From contig BBZN01000023.1 in the NCBI GenBank assembly GCA_001304855.1, positions 1 to 64,000 on the forward strand: a DNA stretch of 64,000 bases, in the 5' to 3' direction. Below the pieces are notes generated by a model that saw only the letters and a program-made list of their open reading frames with translations, did not search any database and was not told the DNA's origin. This DNA comes from Clostridia bacterium UC5.1-1D2 (GTDB lineage Bacteria > Bacillota > Clostridia > Lachnospirales > Lachnospiraceae). Shown here in pieces: positions 52,709 to 63,464 of this stretch. A program made the position numbers and the translations under genes. Each line of letters starts with the position of its first letter. Position 1 is the first letter of the stretch.

Positions 52709-53521
52709 ATGGATTACCGGGATACGGAAAAATTGACTGTGCAGTCTATCTATGCATATTATGAGGGGAATTTGGAATCCTTTTGCTGCATGCTGCACCC
52801 GGAGGCCACCTTGCTTTTAAGTGGAAAAGGCCAATTTGTGGAAGGGAAGAGTTCGCTGCAGGTATTGGCCCGCAGCAGCAATCATCCGGGAGTTCATTAC
52901 GCATTTGAGAATATTTCATGCCGTGCGTACCGTGTGGATCGCGGCCTCTGCTATACCGTTCTCAGCAGTGAGCTCCTGGCCAATTTCCCCAACGGCCAGG
53001 TGGAGGGAACCAACCAGAATCTTACGGTTCTCTGGAAATATATACGTGAGGCGAATTTGGAGCGGGAAGGGGTAAAACAGCAGGGCTGGTACATTCTGCA
53101 TCTCCATGTGGCCGCCTCCAGGGAGATGACTAAAAGCGCGGCGCACCTTTCGCGTTTCGCCTCCAACAAGCTTCGGGAGATGATGGAGAAGGCCAAGGTG
53201 GCGCTGCGGGATGTGAAATCAGAGATTCATTATATCCCCGGGGAGAGATACTCCGGTTTGAGACATCGGGGCATCAGGTAGAGGTGCATCTTACGGGGGA
53301 CAGAGTTTTCGTGTTTCCAAGAAGATAGGCTGTCTGGAGGAAGAGCTGGGAGGGGAGTTTGTGCGGTGCACCGCTGCCACCTGATTAATGCCAGGCATGT
53401 AGAAACAGCGAAGAATTATAAAATAACACTGTCGGACAGTAGTCAGATTCCGGTTCCCAGAAGCAGCTTTCCGGAGGTTAAAAAAAGATTGACAGCGGCA
53501 ATTGAGGCGGAACACAGCTGA
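52709..53521 (+). CDS. NTF2/SnoaL-like plus LytTR transcription regulator (frameshifts)
   Basis: About 272 residues. The N-terminal 150 residues resemble a SnoaL/NTF2-like fold (LTVQSIYAYYEGNLESFCCM, then YRVDRGLCYTVLSSELL, and GWYILHLHVAAS). After a helix, the C-terminus is a LytTR DNA-binding domain: SEIHYI, FETSGHQVEVHLTGDRVFVF, FVRCHRCHLINARHVETAKN, and IPVPRSSFPEVKKRL. Three missing bases (near 53242, 53315-53330, 53370) break that domain. The N-terminal domain is where response regulators carry a receiver, so this may sense a small ligand directly. Candidate LytTR boxes lie 68 bases past its stop, upstream of the injection-system leader. Confidence 0.82.
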
Positions 53522-53587
53522 TAGGAAGGGCGGTACGGCATTGATATACAGGGGATTGGAGGGGGAGAAAATGGAATAAGTATGACG

Positions 53588-53618
53588 ATTCGTGAAGAAT
53601 AAAGTGCAATTCGTGCAA
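53588..53618 (+). promoter_or_regulatory. LytTR-type direct repeats
   Basis: ATTCGTG occurs at 53588 and 53609, exactly 21 bases apart. As 9-mers, TTCGTGAAG (53589) and TTCGTGCAA (53610) match 7 and 6 of 9 positions of the general LytTR box and have a 12-base spacer. The second copy ends 4 bases before the -35 element, the usual place for LytTR activators. Confidence 0.65.
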
Positions 53619-53622
53619 ACTA

Positions 53623-53651
53623 TTGACAACTGGCCTGAATTGTGATATAAT
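53623..53651 (+). promoter_or_regulatory. consensus sigma-A promoter of the injection-system leader
   Basis: TTGACA (53623-53628), exactly 17 bases, TATAAT (53646-53651): a perfect match to consensus. Transcription should begin near 53658. Confidence 0.9.
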
Positions 53652-53699
53652 ATATCTGTTAGGGAAAGGTTGCAATTGAGATTTTCAAGGGAGATACAA

Positions 53700-53819
53700 A
53701 TGAGAAACAGAGAGGGAGAACCGGTTCTGAATAAGATGCGGTCATGCGGTCATGCGGTCATGCGGTCATGCGGTCATGCGGTCATGCGGTCATGCGGAGT
53801 TCTGCTTCCTGATTGTTAA
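53700..53819 (+). CDS. leader ORF containing an 8-bp tandem repeat
   Basis: 39 codons from an ATG preceded by AAGGGAG (6-base spacing). It encodes MRNREGEPVLNK, then MRSCGHAV repeats produced by the 8-bp unit (three units give 24 bases, eight codons), and with seven units ends GVLLPDC at a TAA at 53817, 21 bases before the terminator stem. With five or eight units the frame instead runs through the terminator to a TAG at 53917; with six or nine it stops at 53810. The peptide itself shows no domain; translation position is likely what matters. Frame assignment assumes no base is missing between 53700 and 53736. Confidence 0.65.
   Translation: MRNREGEPVLNKMRSCGHAVMRSCGHAVMRSCGVLLPDC
53736..53797 (+). 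repeat. 8-bp simple sequence repeat, 7 copies plus 6 bases
   Basis: Unit ATGCGGTC, seven perfect copies (53736-53791) and ATGCGG of an eighth. Since 8 is not a multiple of 3, each gain or loss changes the reading frame, the classic contingency-locus property. Confidence 0.97.
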
Positions 53820-53840
53820 TTATTTAACGAATACATATAA

Positions 53841-53901
53841 GACAAAACCCACAGATACTGCCATGTATTTTTATGGCTGTATCTGTGGGTTTTGTCGTTT
53901 T
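53841..53901 (+). terminator. strong intrinsic terminator between leader and injection-system genes
   Basis: GACAAAACCCACAGATAC pairs perfectly with GTATCTGTGGGTTTTGTC, with an extra GCCAT/ATGGC inner pairing, and is followed by GTTTT. It stands between the only good promoter and the first injection-system gene at 53984; I see no promoter in 53902-53983. Confidence 0.9.
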
Positions 53902-53983
53902 GCAATGGGAACATTATAGATGCATCAAATACATCATGAATAGTTAGGAACACTGCAAATATACAAAGGAAGGGGAGCCGCTA

Positions 53984-54682
53984 ATGGGGATTCTTTCGGA
54001 AATGAACAACTTAAAGAACACGGTATCCGGTATGCTGGGCAACCGGGCCAAATTTAAAGTGGAGGGGGGTTCCATTCCTATTTATGTGCAGTTCAATCCC
54101 GAATCCTATTCCGTCAGTGAATCCGTGGAGTACAACCGGGTTTCGGCTCAGGGTACGGATCAGGAGGTTACCCAGTACGTCAGCTCCGTCAAATCCATTT
54201 CCAGCCTGAGCTTTCATTTTGACACGGATTCCGTATTGGCCACCAGCGTATCCAAATCAAAAATGGCCACGGACGTCACCTCCCTGACTGAGAATTTTTC
54301 CAATCTGCTCAGGGTGGACGGGAGGATTCACAGGCCTCCCCTGGTCACATTTTCCTGGGGCTCTGTTTATATTACCGGCGTAATCATTGAGATGAATACC
54401 ACGTTCACCATGTTTGACAACAAGGGAGTGCCGGTGAGGGCTTTGGTGGACTGTAAGATATTATCCATAGGCAAAGAGAGCGCCATCCGCCGTTCGCCCC
54501 TCCAGTCGCCGGACCGGACCAAGAGCCGGATATTGTCGGAGGATACCAGCTTGTGGGAGATTGCCAACCGGGAATACGGGGATATTGATCAGTGGCGTGT
54601 GATTGCCAGGGCCAACAAGATTCTGGATCCCATGGACATCCGGGCGGGGACTGTGCTGAAGGTGCCGGCCCTTACGGATTGA
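53984..54682 (+). CDS. contractile injection system tube-adaptor protein with LysM (Afp7-like)
   Basis: 232 residues, intact. The N-terminal part (IPIYVQFNPESYSVSESVEY, then SSLSFHFDTDSVL) matches the CIS-tube/T4 gp53-like domain; the C-terminus is a LysM-like module (SLWEIANREYGDIDQWRVIA, ending LDPMDIRAGTVLKVPAL). In Afp/PVC/MAC-type injection systems this protein joins the inner tube to the spike complex. AAGGAAGGGGAG precedes the ATG. First gene of the operon. Confidence 0.88.
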   Translation: MGILSEMNNLKNTVSGMLGNRAKFKVEGGSIPIYVQFNPESYSVSESVEYNRVSAQGTDQEVTQYVSSVKSISSLSFHFDTDSVLATSVSKSKMATDVTSLTENFSNLLRVDGRIHRPPLVTFSWGSVYITGVIIEMNTTFTMFDNKGVPVRALVDCKILSIGKESAIRRSPLQSPDRTKSRILSEDTSLWEIANREYGDIDQWRVIARANKILDPMDIRAGTVLKVPALTD

Positions 54683-54708
54683 GCTTATGATGGGAGGAGG
54701 AGTCTTTT

Positions 54709-55786
54709 GTGAGTAATCTGATGACAGACACCGCCAGCTACCGGGTCCTGGAATCCCAATACGGCAATTTTGTGATTCCTGCCCTGAAGCTGAAGGTCAA
54801 TGGCGCGGATGTGGTGAAGAGTATGAGCCTGACCATTTCTGAGATTCAGGTAACCCTCTCCCTGAAGCTGGCCGGGATGGCTGTTTTCAAGATAGCAGGC
54901 GTCTATGAGGAGGAGAATCATTCCTTTCGCTCCGATGTGAAATCCAAATTCAAGCTGGGGACCATTGTGGAGGTGGAGCTGGGGTATCTGTCCACCACCC
55001 GGAAGGTGTTTAAGGGCTATGTGGCAATGCTGGGGGTTGAATTTGACCAGCTTCCTGTGCTTACCGTCACCCTGATGGACGCCAGAAGGCTGATGATGAC
55101 CAGCGGGAGAAAATATCTGCTGCACAATGTGAAGAACTATTCGGACGCGGTGAAGCAGGTCCTGGGCGATTACTCCAAGCTGTGCAGGCCTGTGGTGGAC
55201 GCCACGTCGGACGGGCTGGAGAAGCCTGTTTCCCAGACCACCAATGATTTTGATTTCATCACCAAGGAACTCATCGGTCCGGCAGGACGGACAGGGAGTT
55301 TTTATTGTGGCGGATCGGGCGTATTTCCGCAAGCCCCGTTCCGTCAAGGCCCCTTTGATGGCTGTGCGCTATGGACGTGAGCTTCAGTCCTTCAAGGTGG
55401 ATTTTTCTTATCTGGATGTTAAGGTCCGGGTCATGGGCTACAATCCCAAGACCCAGGCCGGCATTTCGGCGGAGCGGAAGGTGTCCGCCTTTTTGAGCCA
55501 GACCAGGCTTCTGGCGGAGACTCCCGTCCTCTCCGTGGCGGACACGGACGCCGACAGCCGTGAGAAAGCGGGAATCCGGGCCGAGGCCCTGGCCAGGGAG
55601 CGGGAGGAACACAACTGCCTTGGCTCCGGGAGTACCTTCGGACTGCCGGAAATCGTGCCGGGGCGTTTCCTGAAGGTTGAGGCTTTGGACGGGATGCTGA
55701 ACAATAAATATTATATCTCGGAAGTGACGCATGTGATGAGCGAGGAGAGCTTCATGACTTATTTTGAAATCAGCGGGGTGTGTTGA
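54709..55786 (+). CDS. injection-system hub protein (gp27/late control D-like, frameshift)
   Basis: About 359 residues. GTG start with GGGAGGAGGAG upstream. SYRVLESQYGNFVIPALKLK and FKLGTIVEVELGYLSTTRKV fit the phage late control D/VgrG-hub fold. Two missing bases near 55275 split it; the second part includes GYNPKTQAGISAERKVSAFL and ends YYISEVTHVMSEESFMTYFE. Together with the next gene it forms the split equivalent of VgrG. Its stop overlaps the spike start (TGATG). Confidence 0.87.
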
Positions 55787-56558
55787 TGGGAGTGTTTGAC
55801 GATGTGATTGAGAGCGCCAGTGTGCGGGACTCCATGTACTCCAACGTTACCACAGGGGTGGTGAAGGAGAACTGGAATAAGGATTGCCCGGGAACGGTGC
55901 GGGTGGAGCTGATACTGGGGGCGGAGGGAAAGAATGTCACCGGGTGGATTCCGGTGTCAATGCCCTACTGCGGCGATGGATTCGGATGGTACACCCTGCC
56001 GGAGATTGGAACCGAGGTGGTGGTGGCTTTCCTCATGGGCGACCGCAACTGTCCCATTGTCATTGGTTCCCTGTGGAACAACAAGAACAAGATACCCCCC
56101 TCCACAGCCGGGGACAAGAACCTGGTGAAGCGTTTTAAGACAAAGGGCGGCTGTGAGGTGATTTTTAATGATGAGGATAAAAAAGGAGAAATCCAAATCA
56201 TCACCCCCGGAGGGTTTAAGGTGAGCCTGGACGATGAGAAGAAGAGCATTACCCTCAGCGATAAAGATGCCAAGAACGGGCTGGTCATTGACGGGGACAA
56301 GGGCGAGGTGACGGTGAAAGCCGAGAATAAGATCACCTGTCCGCAGGGGGGCAGGATCTGCTTCTGGCGGACGGCAAGTCCAAGGCGGTGACGGTCAAGA
56401 GCAACAATGTGACGGTGGAGGCGTCCCAGGCATTAAAGCTCAAGGGACAGAATTCCTCTCTGGAGGGCTCCATGATGAATATAAAGGCCCAGGGCTCCTT
56501 CAAGGCTGAGTCCAGCGCCATGCTGGAGCTGAAGGGGGCTATGGTGAAGATAAATTAA
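55786..56558 (+). CDS. injection-system spike protein (gp5/VgrG OB-fold, frameshift)
   Basis: About 257 residues. OB-fold: GVVKENWNKDCPGTVRVELI, WIPVSMPYCGDGFGWYTLPE, GTEVVVAFLMGDRNCPIVIG; then a beta-helix needle with repeats (FKVSLDDEKKSITLSDKDAK, VTVKAENKI, and after a missing base near 56345, VTVEASQALKLKG). This is the membrane-puncturing tip. No lysozyme domain and no fused effector are present, and no PAAR gene is seen nearby. Confidence 0.9.
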
Positions 56559-56623
56559 GACGCGCTCTGAACCGGGCGCAGGGAGAGCGGGAACGCACAT
56601 CGAAAGAAAAAGGAGGGGCGGAT

Positions 56624-57048
56624 ATGGCGGCGGGAAATAATGCAAATGCGTTTTTGGGCCAGGGCTTCAAGTTTCCTGTCCAGGCGGACCCTGCCACGGG
56701 CAGGATGCGGATGTCCTCCTATGAGGAGGATATCCAGGAGGCAATTTCCATTATTCTTCTGACCCGAAAGGGGGAGCGGGTGCGCAACCCGGAGTTTGGA
56801 TGCGCCATCCATGACTATATATTCGGCACCCTGGATTTTACATCCTTAAAGGAGATTGAGCGCAGCGCGGAGGAAGCTCTGATTCTCTGGGAGCCGAGAA
56901 TCAGGGACATAGATGTGGAGGTCATGCTGGACGAGCAGGAGTCGGGCAAGCTTTTGGTGAAGATTGAGTATGTGGTGAGGACAACTAACAACCCTTTTAA
57001 CCTGGTATTCCCCTTCTATCTCAATGAAGCTTTGGGGATCAGGCATAA
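56624..57048 (+). CDS. baseplate wedge protein gp25/GPW-like (frameshift)
   Basis: About 141 residues. GQGFKFPVQADPATGRMRMS, then EDIQEAISIILLTRKGERVR, NPEFGCAIHDYIFGTLD is the gp25 signature. A missing G near 57028 hides the normal end NEGFGDQA. gp25 proteins start sheath assembly at the baseplate. AGGAGGGGCGG precedes the ATG. Confidence 0.93.
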
Positions 57049-57062
57049 TTGCAGGAGAGCGT

Positions 57063-60027
57063 ATGCAGAATCAGGACTTAGATACCCAGACAAAGGAAAC
57101 AATAATCGCACAGATCCGCCTGAAAGCCAAAAGCTATGTGCCGGAATGGAGGTTTGACGAGAACTACCCGGACATCGGCACTGCGCTGGCCCTGGTATAT
57201 GGGGATATGCTGTCCCGCACTGCCAGGAAGTTTGAACAGGTATTCTTAAAAAACCGCATTGCATTTCTCAATGAGCTGGACGCCGGGCTTCTTCCTGCCG
57301 CGCCGGCCGGCGGTTACGTGGCCTTTTCCCTGGCCAATGAGGAGGTGGACGGGGTGGAGCTGGCTGCGGGTACTGTGGTCAACGCGGAGTCGGAGGATGA
57401 CGACGTGGGCGTCATCCATTACCGCACCCAGGATGACGTATATGTGTCCCCCTCCAGCCTGGGGGCCCTGTTCCACACATTTGGGGAAGAGGATTTCATC
57501 GCCCGCCTGGACCGGCCCGGAGGGGAATGGGCGCCCTGCGTTTTGTTTGACGTGAAAAGGGAGAACCTCCAGAGGCATGAGCTTTATATCTGCCACAGGG
57601 AAGCCCTCTGCATCCGGGGCGAGGGAAGAATCCGGCTGTTTTTCTTCCTCAGGGGGGAGCTGGCCCTTCCCGAGGGGATTCTGGAGGCCCTGGCGGATCC
57701 GGAGAGGGCGGAATTTTCCTATTATACGGAGGAGGGCTACGAGACGTTTGGATGCTGCAGGGCTGAGACGGACTCCGTCCTTCTGGTGAAGGAGCAGGAC
57801 CAGCCTCCCTTTGCCCTTACGGAGCTGGAGGGCCGGGAAGGCTATTGGATCCGCTGCGTCATCCGGTCGGCGGAGCCTTCCGGGATTTTGGATTTTCCCG
57901 TCTGTCCATCCGTTCCTGGAGCGGCAGGCTGGAGCCGGACATGATTTACGCCAACGGCGTTGAGTGCGGCAGAAAGCGGTATTTCCCCTTTGGGGAGAGA
58001 ATCACGCCCTTCAGCGAGGTGTATTTTGGATGCCAGGAGGCCCTTTGCAAGAAGGGGGCCAGAATTGAGCTGGGGTTTAATCTGGATTATGTGAGGATTC
58101 CCCTGGATTTCAATGGGGAAAACGATCCCATCAAGTGGGAATGGATTATGAGGCGTTCCGACTTCCGGGAAAACCCGGACTATGACCTGACCATTGAGGA
58201 GGTCATATGGGAATATTATAACGGCACCGGCTGGGCCAGGCTGTTCCCTGACGGCCGTTTCAGCGACGCCTTCCTCCCCAACGGAAATGTAAACGCCCAG
58301 CACAGGACCATCACCTTTTACTGCCCGGAGGATATGGAGGCCATGACCGTGAATTCCCTCAATTCCTTCTATGTCAGGGCCCGGGTAATCAAGGTGAACA
58401 ATCTGTTTAAGACAAAGGGCGCCTATATTACCCCCATACTGGAGGACACCATGTTCCAGTATGATTACACAGGGCGCGAGGTCCTGCCCGAGGGTCTGGT
58501 GGGGGTCAACAGCCTGGAGACCCGGAACCTGTCTGAGGCCGGGCTTGCGGGATCATGCGGTATGCCGGCCTTTTACGGGTACGGAAACCAACTGCCATAC
58601 CCTCTACCTGGGATTTGAGCAGCCTTTGGATTATGGCCCCATCAAGCTGCTGCTTCAATTGAAGGACAACCTGGACTGCCCGGAGCAGGGGCTTTTGTGG
58701 GAGTATTGGGGAAGGAACGGCTGGCGGGAGGTCAATCTGGTGGACGAAACCAGAAGTTTCTCCAAAACCGGAATCGTCACCTTGATTGGCTGCAAGGATT
58801 TTGCCTCCAGAAGGATGTTCGGGGAGGAAAAGTATTGGCTGCGGATTTCGGATGTGAACAACAGCTATGGGGCCAAGGCCAGGCCCGCGGCCCTGCCTGT
58901 GCTGGAGGGGATTTTCATGAATGCAGTCAGGATTGTGGGGGCCGACCGCTCCAATACGGAGTATTTCCAGATGGAAATTTATCAGGAAAATACGCGCTTT
59001 GAGCTGCCGGACCAAAGGATTATGGAGGCGGAGGTCTACGTCAATGAGGTGGACGCCTCAGCCGGGCCCAGTGCCGGGCGCTCCTGGAGCAGGGCCGCCT
59101 GCGGCCTGTGTACGGGGACGCGGGAATCCTGCGGGAGGCCTGGGTTAAGTGGAACCGGGTGGAGGATTTCTCTGATTCCGGCGAAGGGGACAGGGATTAT
59201 GTGCTGGAGCCCAACCAGGGCTATATCATCTTTGGAAACGGCCGCAGCGGCAGGATTCCCCCCTCGGCGCTGAGCCCAATATTATGGTGGAGTACACCAG
59301 CGGAGGCGGGGAACACACCAATGTGGAAACAGGGCGGGTGGCCCAGTTGGATCAGGAAATCGGGTTCATCAGCCAGGTGCGCAACCCCCTGCCTCTAAGC
59401 GGCGGCTGCGACATTGAGGGGATGGAGGAGGCCCTGGCCCGGTGTTCCGCCAGAATCCGCCACCAGAACCGGGCGGTGACCGTCCGGGACTACGAGGACA
59501 TTGCCAGGGAGGCGTCCCGCAGCATCCGGCGGGTCAAATGCTTCCCCGGCTATGACCGTCAGGGGCGTCCCTCCCCCGGAGCGGTGACCCTGGTACTCCT
59601 TTTGAAGGATTTTGAACAGGGGAACACCCGGTTTGGCTTTGTAAAGGAACAGGTGGAGGAGTATTTAAAGGACAAGGTCAGCGGCGATTTGCTGCACACC
59701 GGGAAGCTGGCTGTGGTGGAGCCGGATTTCATACGGATTTCCCTGCGGGCGGAATTGACGGCGGAGCATTTTAACGCTGTGTTCCAGGTGAAAAAGCTGG
59801 CGGTTAAGAGGCTGGAGGAATTTTTGAATCCCTTAACCGGCAATTTTAACGGCCGGGGCTGGGAGATTGGAACCCTGCCCAACAATCTGCAGATTAAGAA
59901 CGCCATTGCGGATATCCCGGGCCTGGTCTATGTGCGCAATATTTATATCAGCGCTTTTGCCGGCGGCCCGGGAGGCAGGGAGGTGGATTTGGACGCCTGG
60001 GGAGCAGCCCCTACTGTCTGCCGGTAG
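57063..60027 (+). CDS. large baseplate protein 1 (gp6/J-like, frameshifts)
   Basis: About 990 residues. N-terminus RLKAKSYVPEWRFDENYPDI and GTALALVYGDMLSRTARKFE is typical of CIS baseplate components, and the C-terminus (RAVTVRDYEDIAREASRSIR, RVKCFPGYDRQGRPSPGAVT, NPLTGNFNGRGWEIGTLPNN) is of the baseplate J/gp47 type. Missing bases occur near 57880, 58590, 59080 and 59265. It would form the wedge arms around the hub. Start 14 bases after gp25 with AGGAGAGCGT. Confidence 0.9.
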
Positions 60028-60127
60028 GGGGGCGCCATGAGGTAATCATAACAGTCCGGTAGGCCCGCTCTTTGCCCGCAGGCCGCGGGAATCCAAGGAA
60101 AGGGCCTTTGGCAAAGGAGGGACAGGA

Positions 60128-62234
60128 ATGCTTCCTGAATTAAATCTTGACAATGAGAGCTTTGAAAATATCATGACTGAGGCCAGGAACATGATTATCA
60201 GCCTTTACCCGGACTGGACGGATTTCAACTACCACGATCCGGGAATCACGCTGATTGAGATGTTCTCCTGGCTGAAGGAAGGCCAGCAGTTTTTCCTGGA
60301 TCAAATCAGCGATGAGAGCAGGGAGAAGTATCTGAAGCTTTTGGGAATCCGCCCCAGGCACAAGGCGCCTGCCTCGGCCTCGGTTTTCGTGGAGGCGCCT
60401 GAGGATTTGACGGTGTTAAAGGGGACCAGGCTGCTGGCCGGGGATATCTGTTTTGAGACAGATGAGAAAAAGCAGTTGATTAAAGACGACGTGGTGGCCT
60501 GCTTCTGCGCGGCCGGGGATATCCTTGGGGCGGCCGGGGGAAAAACCATGGGATTCGGCCATAATCTGGGCCTCCCTGTCTTTGGGAGCAGTCCTGAGGC
60601 CGGGAACTGTTTTTACATGCAGTTCAGCCATCCCCTTCCCCAGGGGGAGGCGCTGAGCCTGTATCTGGAGCTGTCCTGGGAGTATCCTGTTAAGAGGCCC
60701 AATCCCCAGGCCATGGCCGCGCCCATGGCCCGCATCTCCATGGAATACATGGACAGGGGGGGCTGGGCGGGAGGTGGAAGGGTTTACAGACCACACCGGC
60801 GGCGTCACCCGGCCGGGATTTTTGAAATTCAGGCTTCCCGGGCCCATGGGGGAAGGGGAGGTTTTCGGCAGGCAGGGGTATTTTCTCAGGCTTGTCCTCC
60901 TGGAGCAGGAATACGACGTGCCTCCTGTCCTCAGCTACATCAGCATGAACCAGCTGTCCCTGCGGCAGCGCCGCCAGGTGGCGGAGGCCGTGAGGGCGGA
61001 GCTTGTGCGCACGCCGGAGGGCCGGGCGGTATGCCGCTGTGACACATTGATGTGCCTGAACGGGAAAATGAGCTTTACGCCTGGAGCGCAGGAAGCTGCC
61101 GGCGTATTCTCAGATTCACCAAGACCCCGGATTTTGACACGGGGGTGTCGGAGTTTCAATTGGAGGAAGAGGACTGCCGGGAGACGCCGGATGAGATTTT
61201 GGTTGTCAGTTGTCTGGCGGAAGATATGGATAAAAGGGCGCTGGCCTGCGCCGACGGATTTCCCAACCAGGAATACAATCTGGATCAGGGCGACACGGAG
61301 TATGAGTCCTTTCAGATTCTGGTTCAGGATACCGGAAATCCCCTGGGTTATACCCTCTGGACCAAGGTGGATGATTTTTCGGCCTCAGGCCCCCAGGATA
61401 GTCATTATGTTCTGGACTGCAGGAACCAGACCCTGCGTTTTGGCGACTGCATCCATGGCATGGCTCCCCAGGGGGAGATTCTGGTGATTTCCATGGCCAG
61501 GACCGTGGGGAGGGCAGGCAATGTAAAGGCCGGAAAGATTGACCGTTTTGAAGGCCTTGAGCCGGAGGACATGGCGGTTTACAACCGGAGCGACGGTCAT
61601 GGGGGCATGGGAGGAGGAAACCCTGGATGAGGCGTTCCTCAGGGCCAGGAGGGAATTAAAGTCCCCCTTTACGGCGGTCTGCGACCAGGATTATGAGCGG
61701 TATGTGATGGAGACGCCCGGCCTCTTGATTGAAAGCTGCAAGGTGATTCCGGCCGCCCGGATGAAGGAGGCGCGCAGGTATACCGACGGGACGGAGGTTA
61801 ACATCGTGGTAAAACCATTTTCGCCGGGACAAAGGCATGGCCTTTCCGGCTGCTATAAGAAAAATATCCTGGCTTATCTGGAGCCAAGGCGCATGGTGGG
61901 GCGCAGGATTCATCTGCTCTCCCCCCAATATGTCTCCTTTGACCTTTACGGGGATATTGTACTGCAGCCTCACTATATTTCGGCCAGGGAGACGGTCCGG
62001 GAGACGGTTGAGTCCTACTTTCAGGCAATCTACAACCAGTTTGGAGTCACGCTCCAGTACAGCAGCCTCTATGGGATTATCGACATGCTGCCCTGTGTGG
62101 CCCGGATTAACGCCCTGAACCTGGACGCCAGGGGAACCGGGGTTAGGCGCAGCCGGGACGGGGCCGTGAAGCTGCCGCCCAATGGCGTGGCCTGCCTGGG
62201 AGACATTCAGTTTTTGTTCAGCATAGGTGAATAG
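60128..62234 (+). CDS. large baseplate protein 2 (putative baseplate assembly protein, frameshifts)
   Basis: About 703 residues. YPDWTDFNYHDPGITLIEMF and WLKEGQQFFLDQISDESREK are near-diagnostic of the T4-like putative baseplate assembly family. The C-terminal J-like part has FTAVCDQDYERYVMETPGLL and QPHYISARETVRETVESYFQ. Missing bases lie near 60770, 61040 and 61600. GCAAAGGAGGGACAGG precedes the ATG. Two large wedge proteins side by side match Afp11/Afp12. Confidence 0.9.
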
Positions 62235-62256
62235 AACGCCTGGCGTGGAGGTGGAG

Positions 62257-63383
62257 ATGAAGCAGCGCTTAAAATATTTTATTTTTAATAAGGAACAGGA
62301 TTATAAAGGGTGCTGGAGGGAAGGGCTGGAGTGGGACAAGGACGGCTTCTGGCTGGATGAGAAGGCCGGAGGCAGGGGGATTTTCATGTCAAAGGTCCTG
62401 GACAGCAGGGAAATGGACACGGAGTGGCACCGCCTGGCCTTTGACCCCGAAAAAGGCGGCGGTTTTCCCTGCCGCATAAGGGTATTTTCCTCCAACAGCC
62501 TGGATTACATATATGGCGGCCGGGCCCTTAACGTGCAGGAAGTCATTGAGGATTCCGGGAAGGACTTTGAGGAAAAGCTGAGGCTGCTGGAGGGATTTGA
62601 GCGCAAAAAGGAGATGGGCACAGGGATATGCTTTTGTTCGGCGTCCGGGGCCGGTATTTGTGGATTGCCGTGGAGCTGTTTAACCGGGGAGAGCTTTCCC
62701 CCAGACTGGAACATTTGACCGTCTATTTCCCCAAGGAGTCCTGGATTTCCTATCTGCCGGAAATCTACCAGGCCAATGACAGGGAACAGTTCCTGGAACG
62801 GTATCTGGCTGTGTTTCAGACCCTCCATGAGGAAATGAACCGGAAAATCCGGGAGATTCCCAACATCCTGGACGTGGATTCGGCGGACTATGATTACCTT
62901 GTGTGGCTGTCCGGCTGGCTGGATATCGCAGGCAGCTATATGTGGTCGGAAAAGCAGTTGGCGGCCCTGCTGAGAAACGGCGTTTCCCTCTATAAACGGC
63001 GTGGGACCAGGCAGGGCATCCTGGATTTCATCCGGCTGTATACCGGGGCCGAGGCCTTCCTGGTGGAGTACCAGCAGTTGGATTACGCCATGTCCCGCCA
63101 GGGCCTTAAGGAATGGCTGGCGCGGCTCTATACGGCCAGCCCCTACACCCTGACCATTCTCCTGCCTAAGGAGCATGTCCCCACCCAGAAGGAGTATAAA
63201 TCCCTCCTGAGGGTCATTGACGAGATTAAGCCGGCCCAGATGGAGACGAACCTTATAGTGCTGGAGCCCTATATGTTCCTGGGGGGCCATACCTATATGG
63301 GAATCAACAGCGCCCTGGGCGAGTACCGGGATTTGTCCCTGGACGGATTGTCCATGCTTCCTTTCTCGGCTATCTCAATTTAA
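62257..63383 (+). CDS. phage tail protein I-like baseplate component (frameshift)
   Basis: About 375 residues. After a missing base near 62620 the body reads SWISYLPEIYQANDREQFLE, YLVWLSGWLDIAGSYMWSEK, then VSLYKRRGTRQGILDFIRLY, which is the tail protein I (TIGR02242-type) pattern. The ATG at 62257 has GGAGG 5 bases upstream; a GTG at 62227 in the same frame lacks one. It commonly caps the wedge and may carry the fibres. Confidence 0.88.
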
Positions 63384-63464
63384 AACAACCGTTCAGGCGC
63401 AGGCTGTGCCGGACTGTTACCAACGAACTATAAATGAGCAGATTACAGGAGGATGAGACTGCCA

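Noticed and set aside
53736-53797. CRISPR array
   Set aside because: Units are 8 bp, contiguous and spacer-free; a simple sequence repeat.
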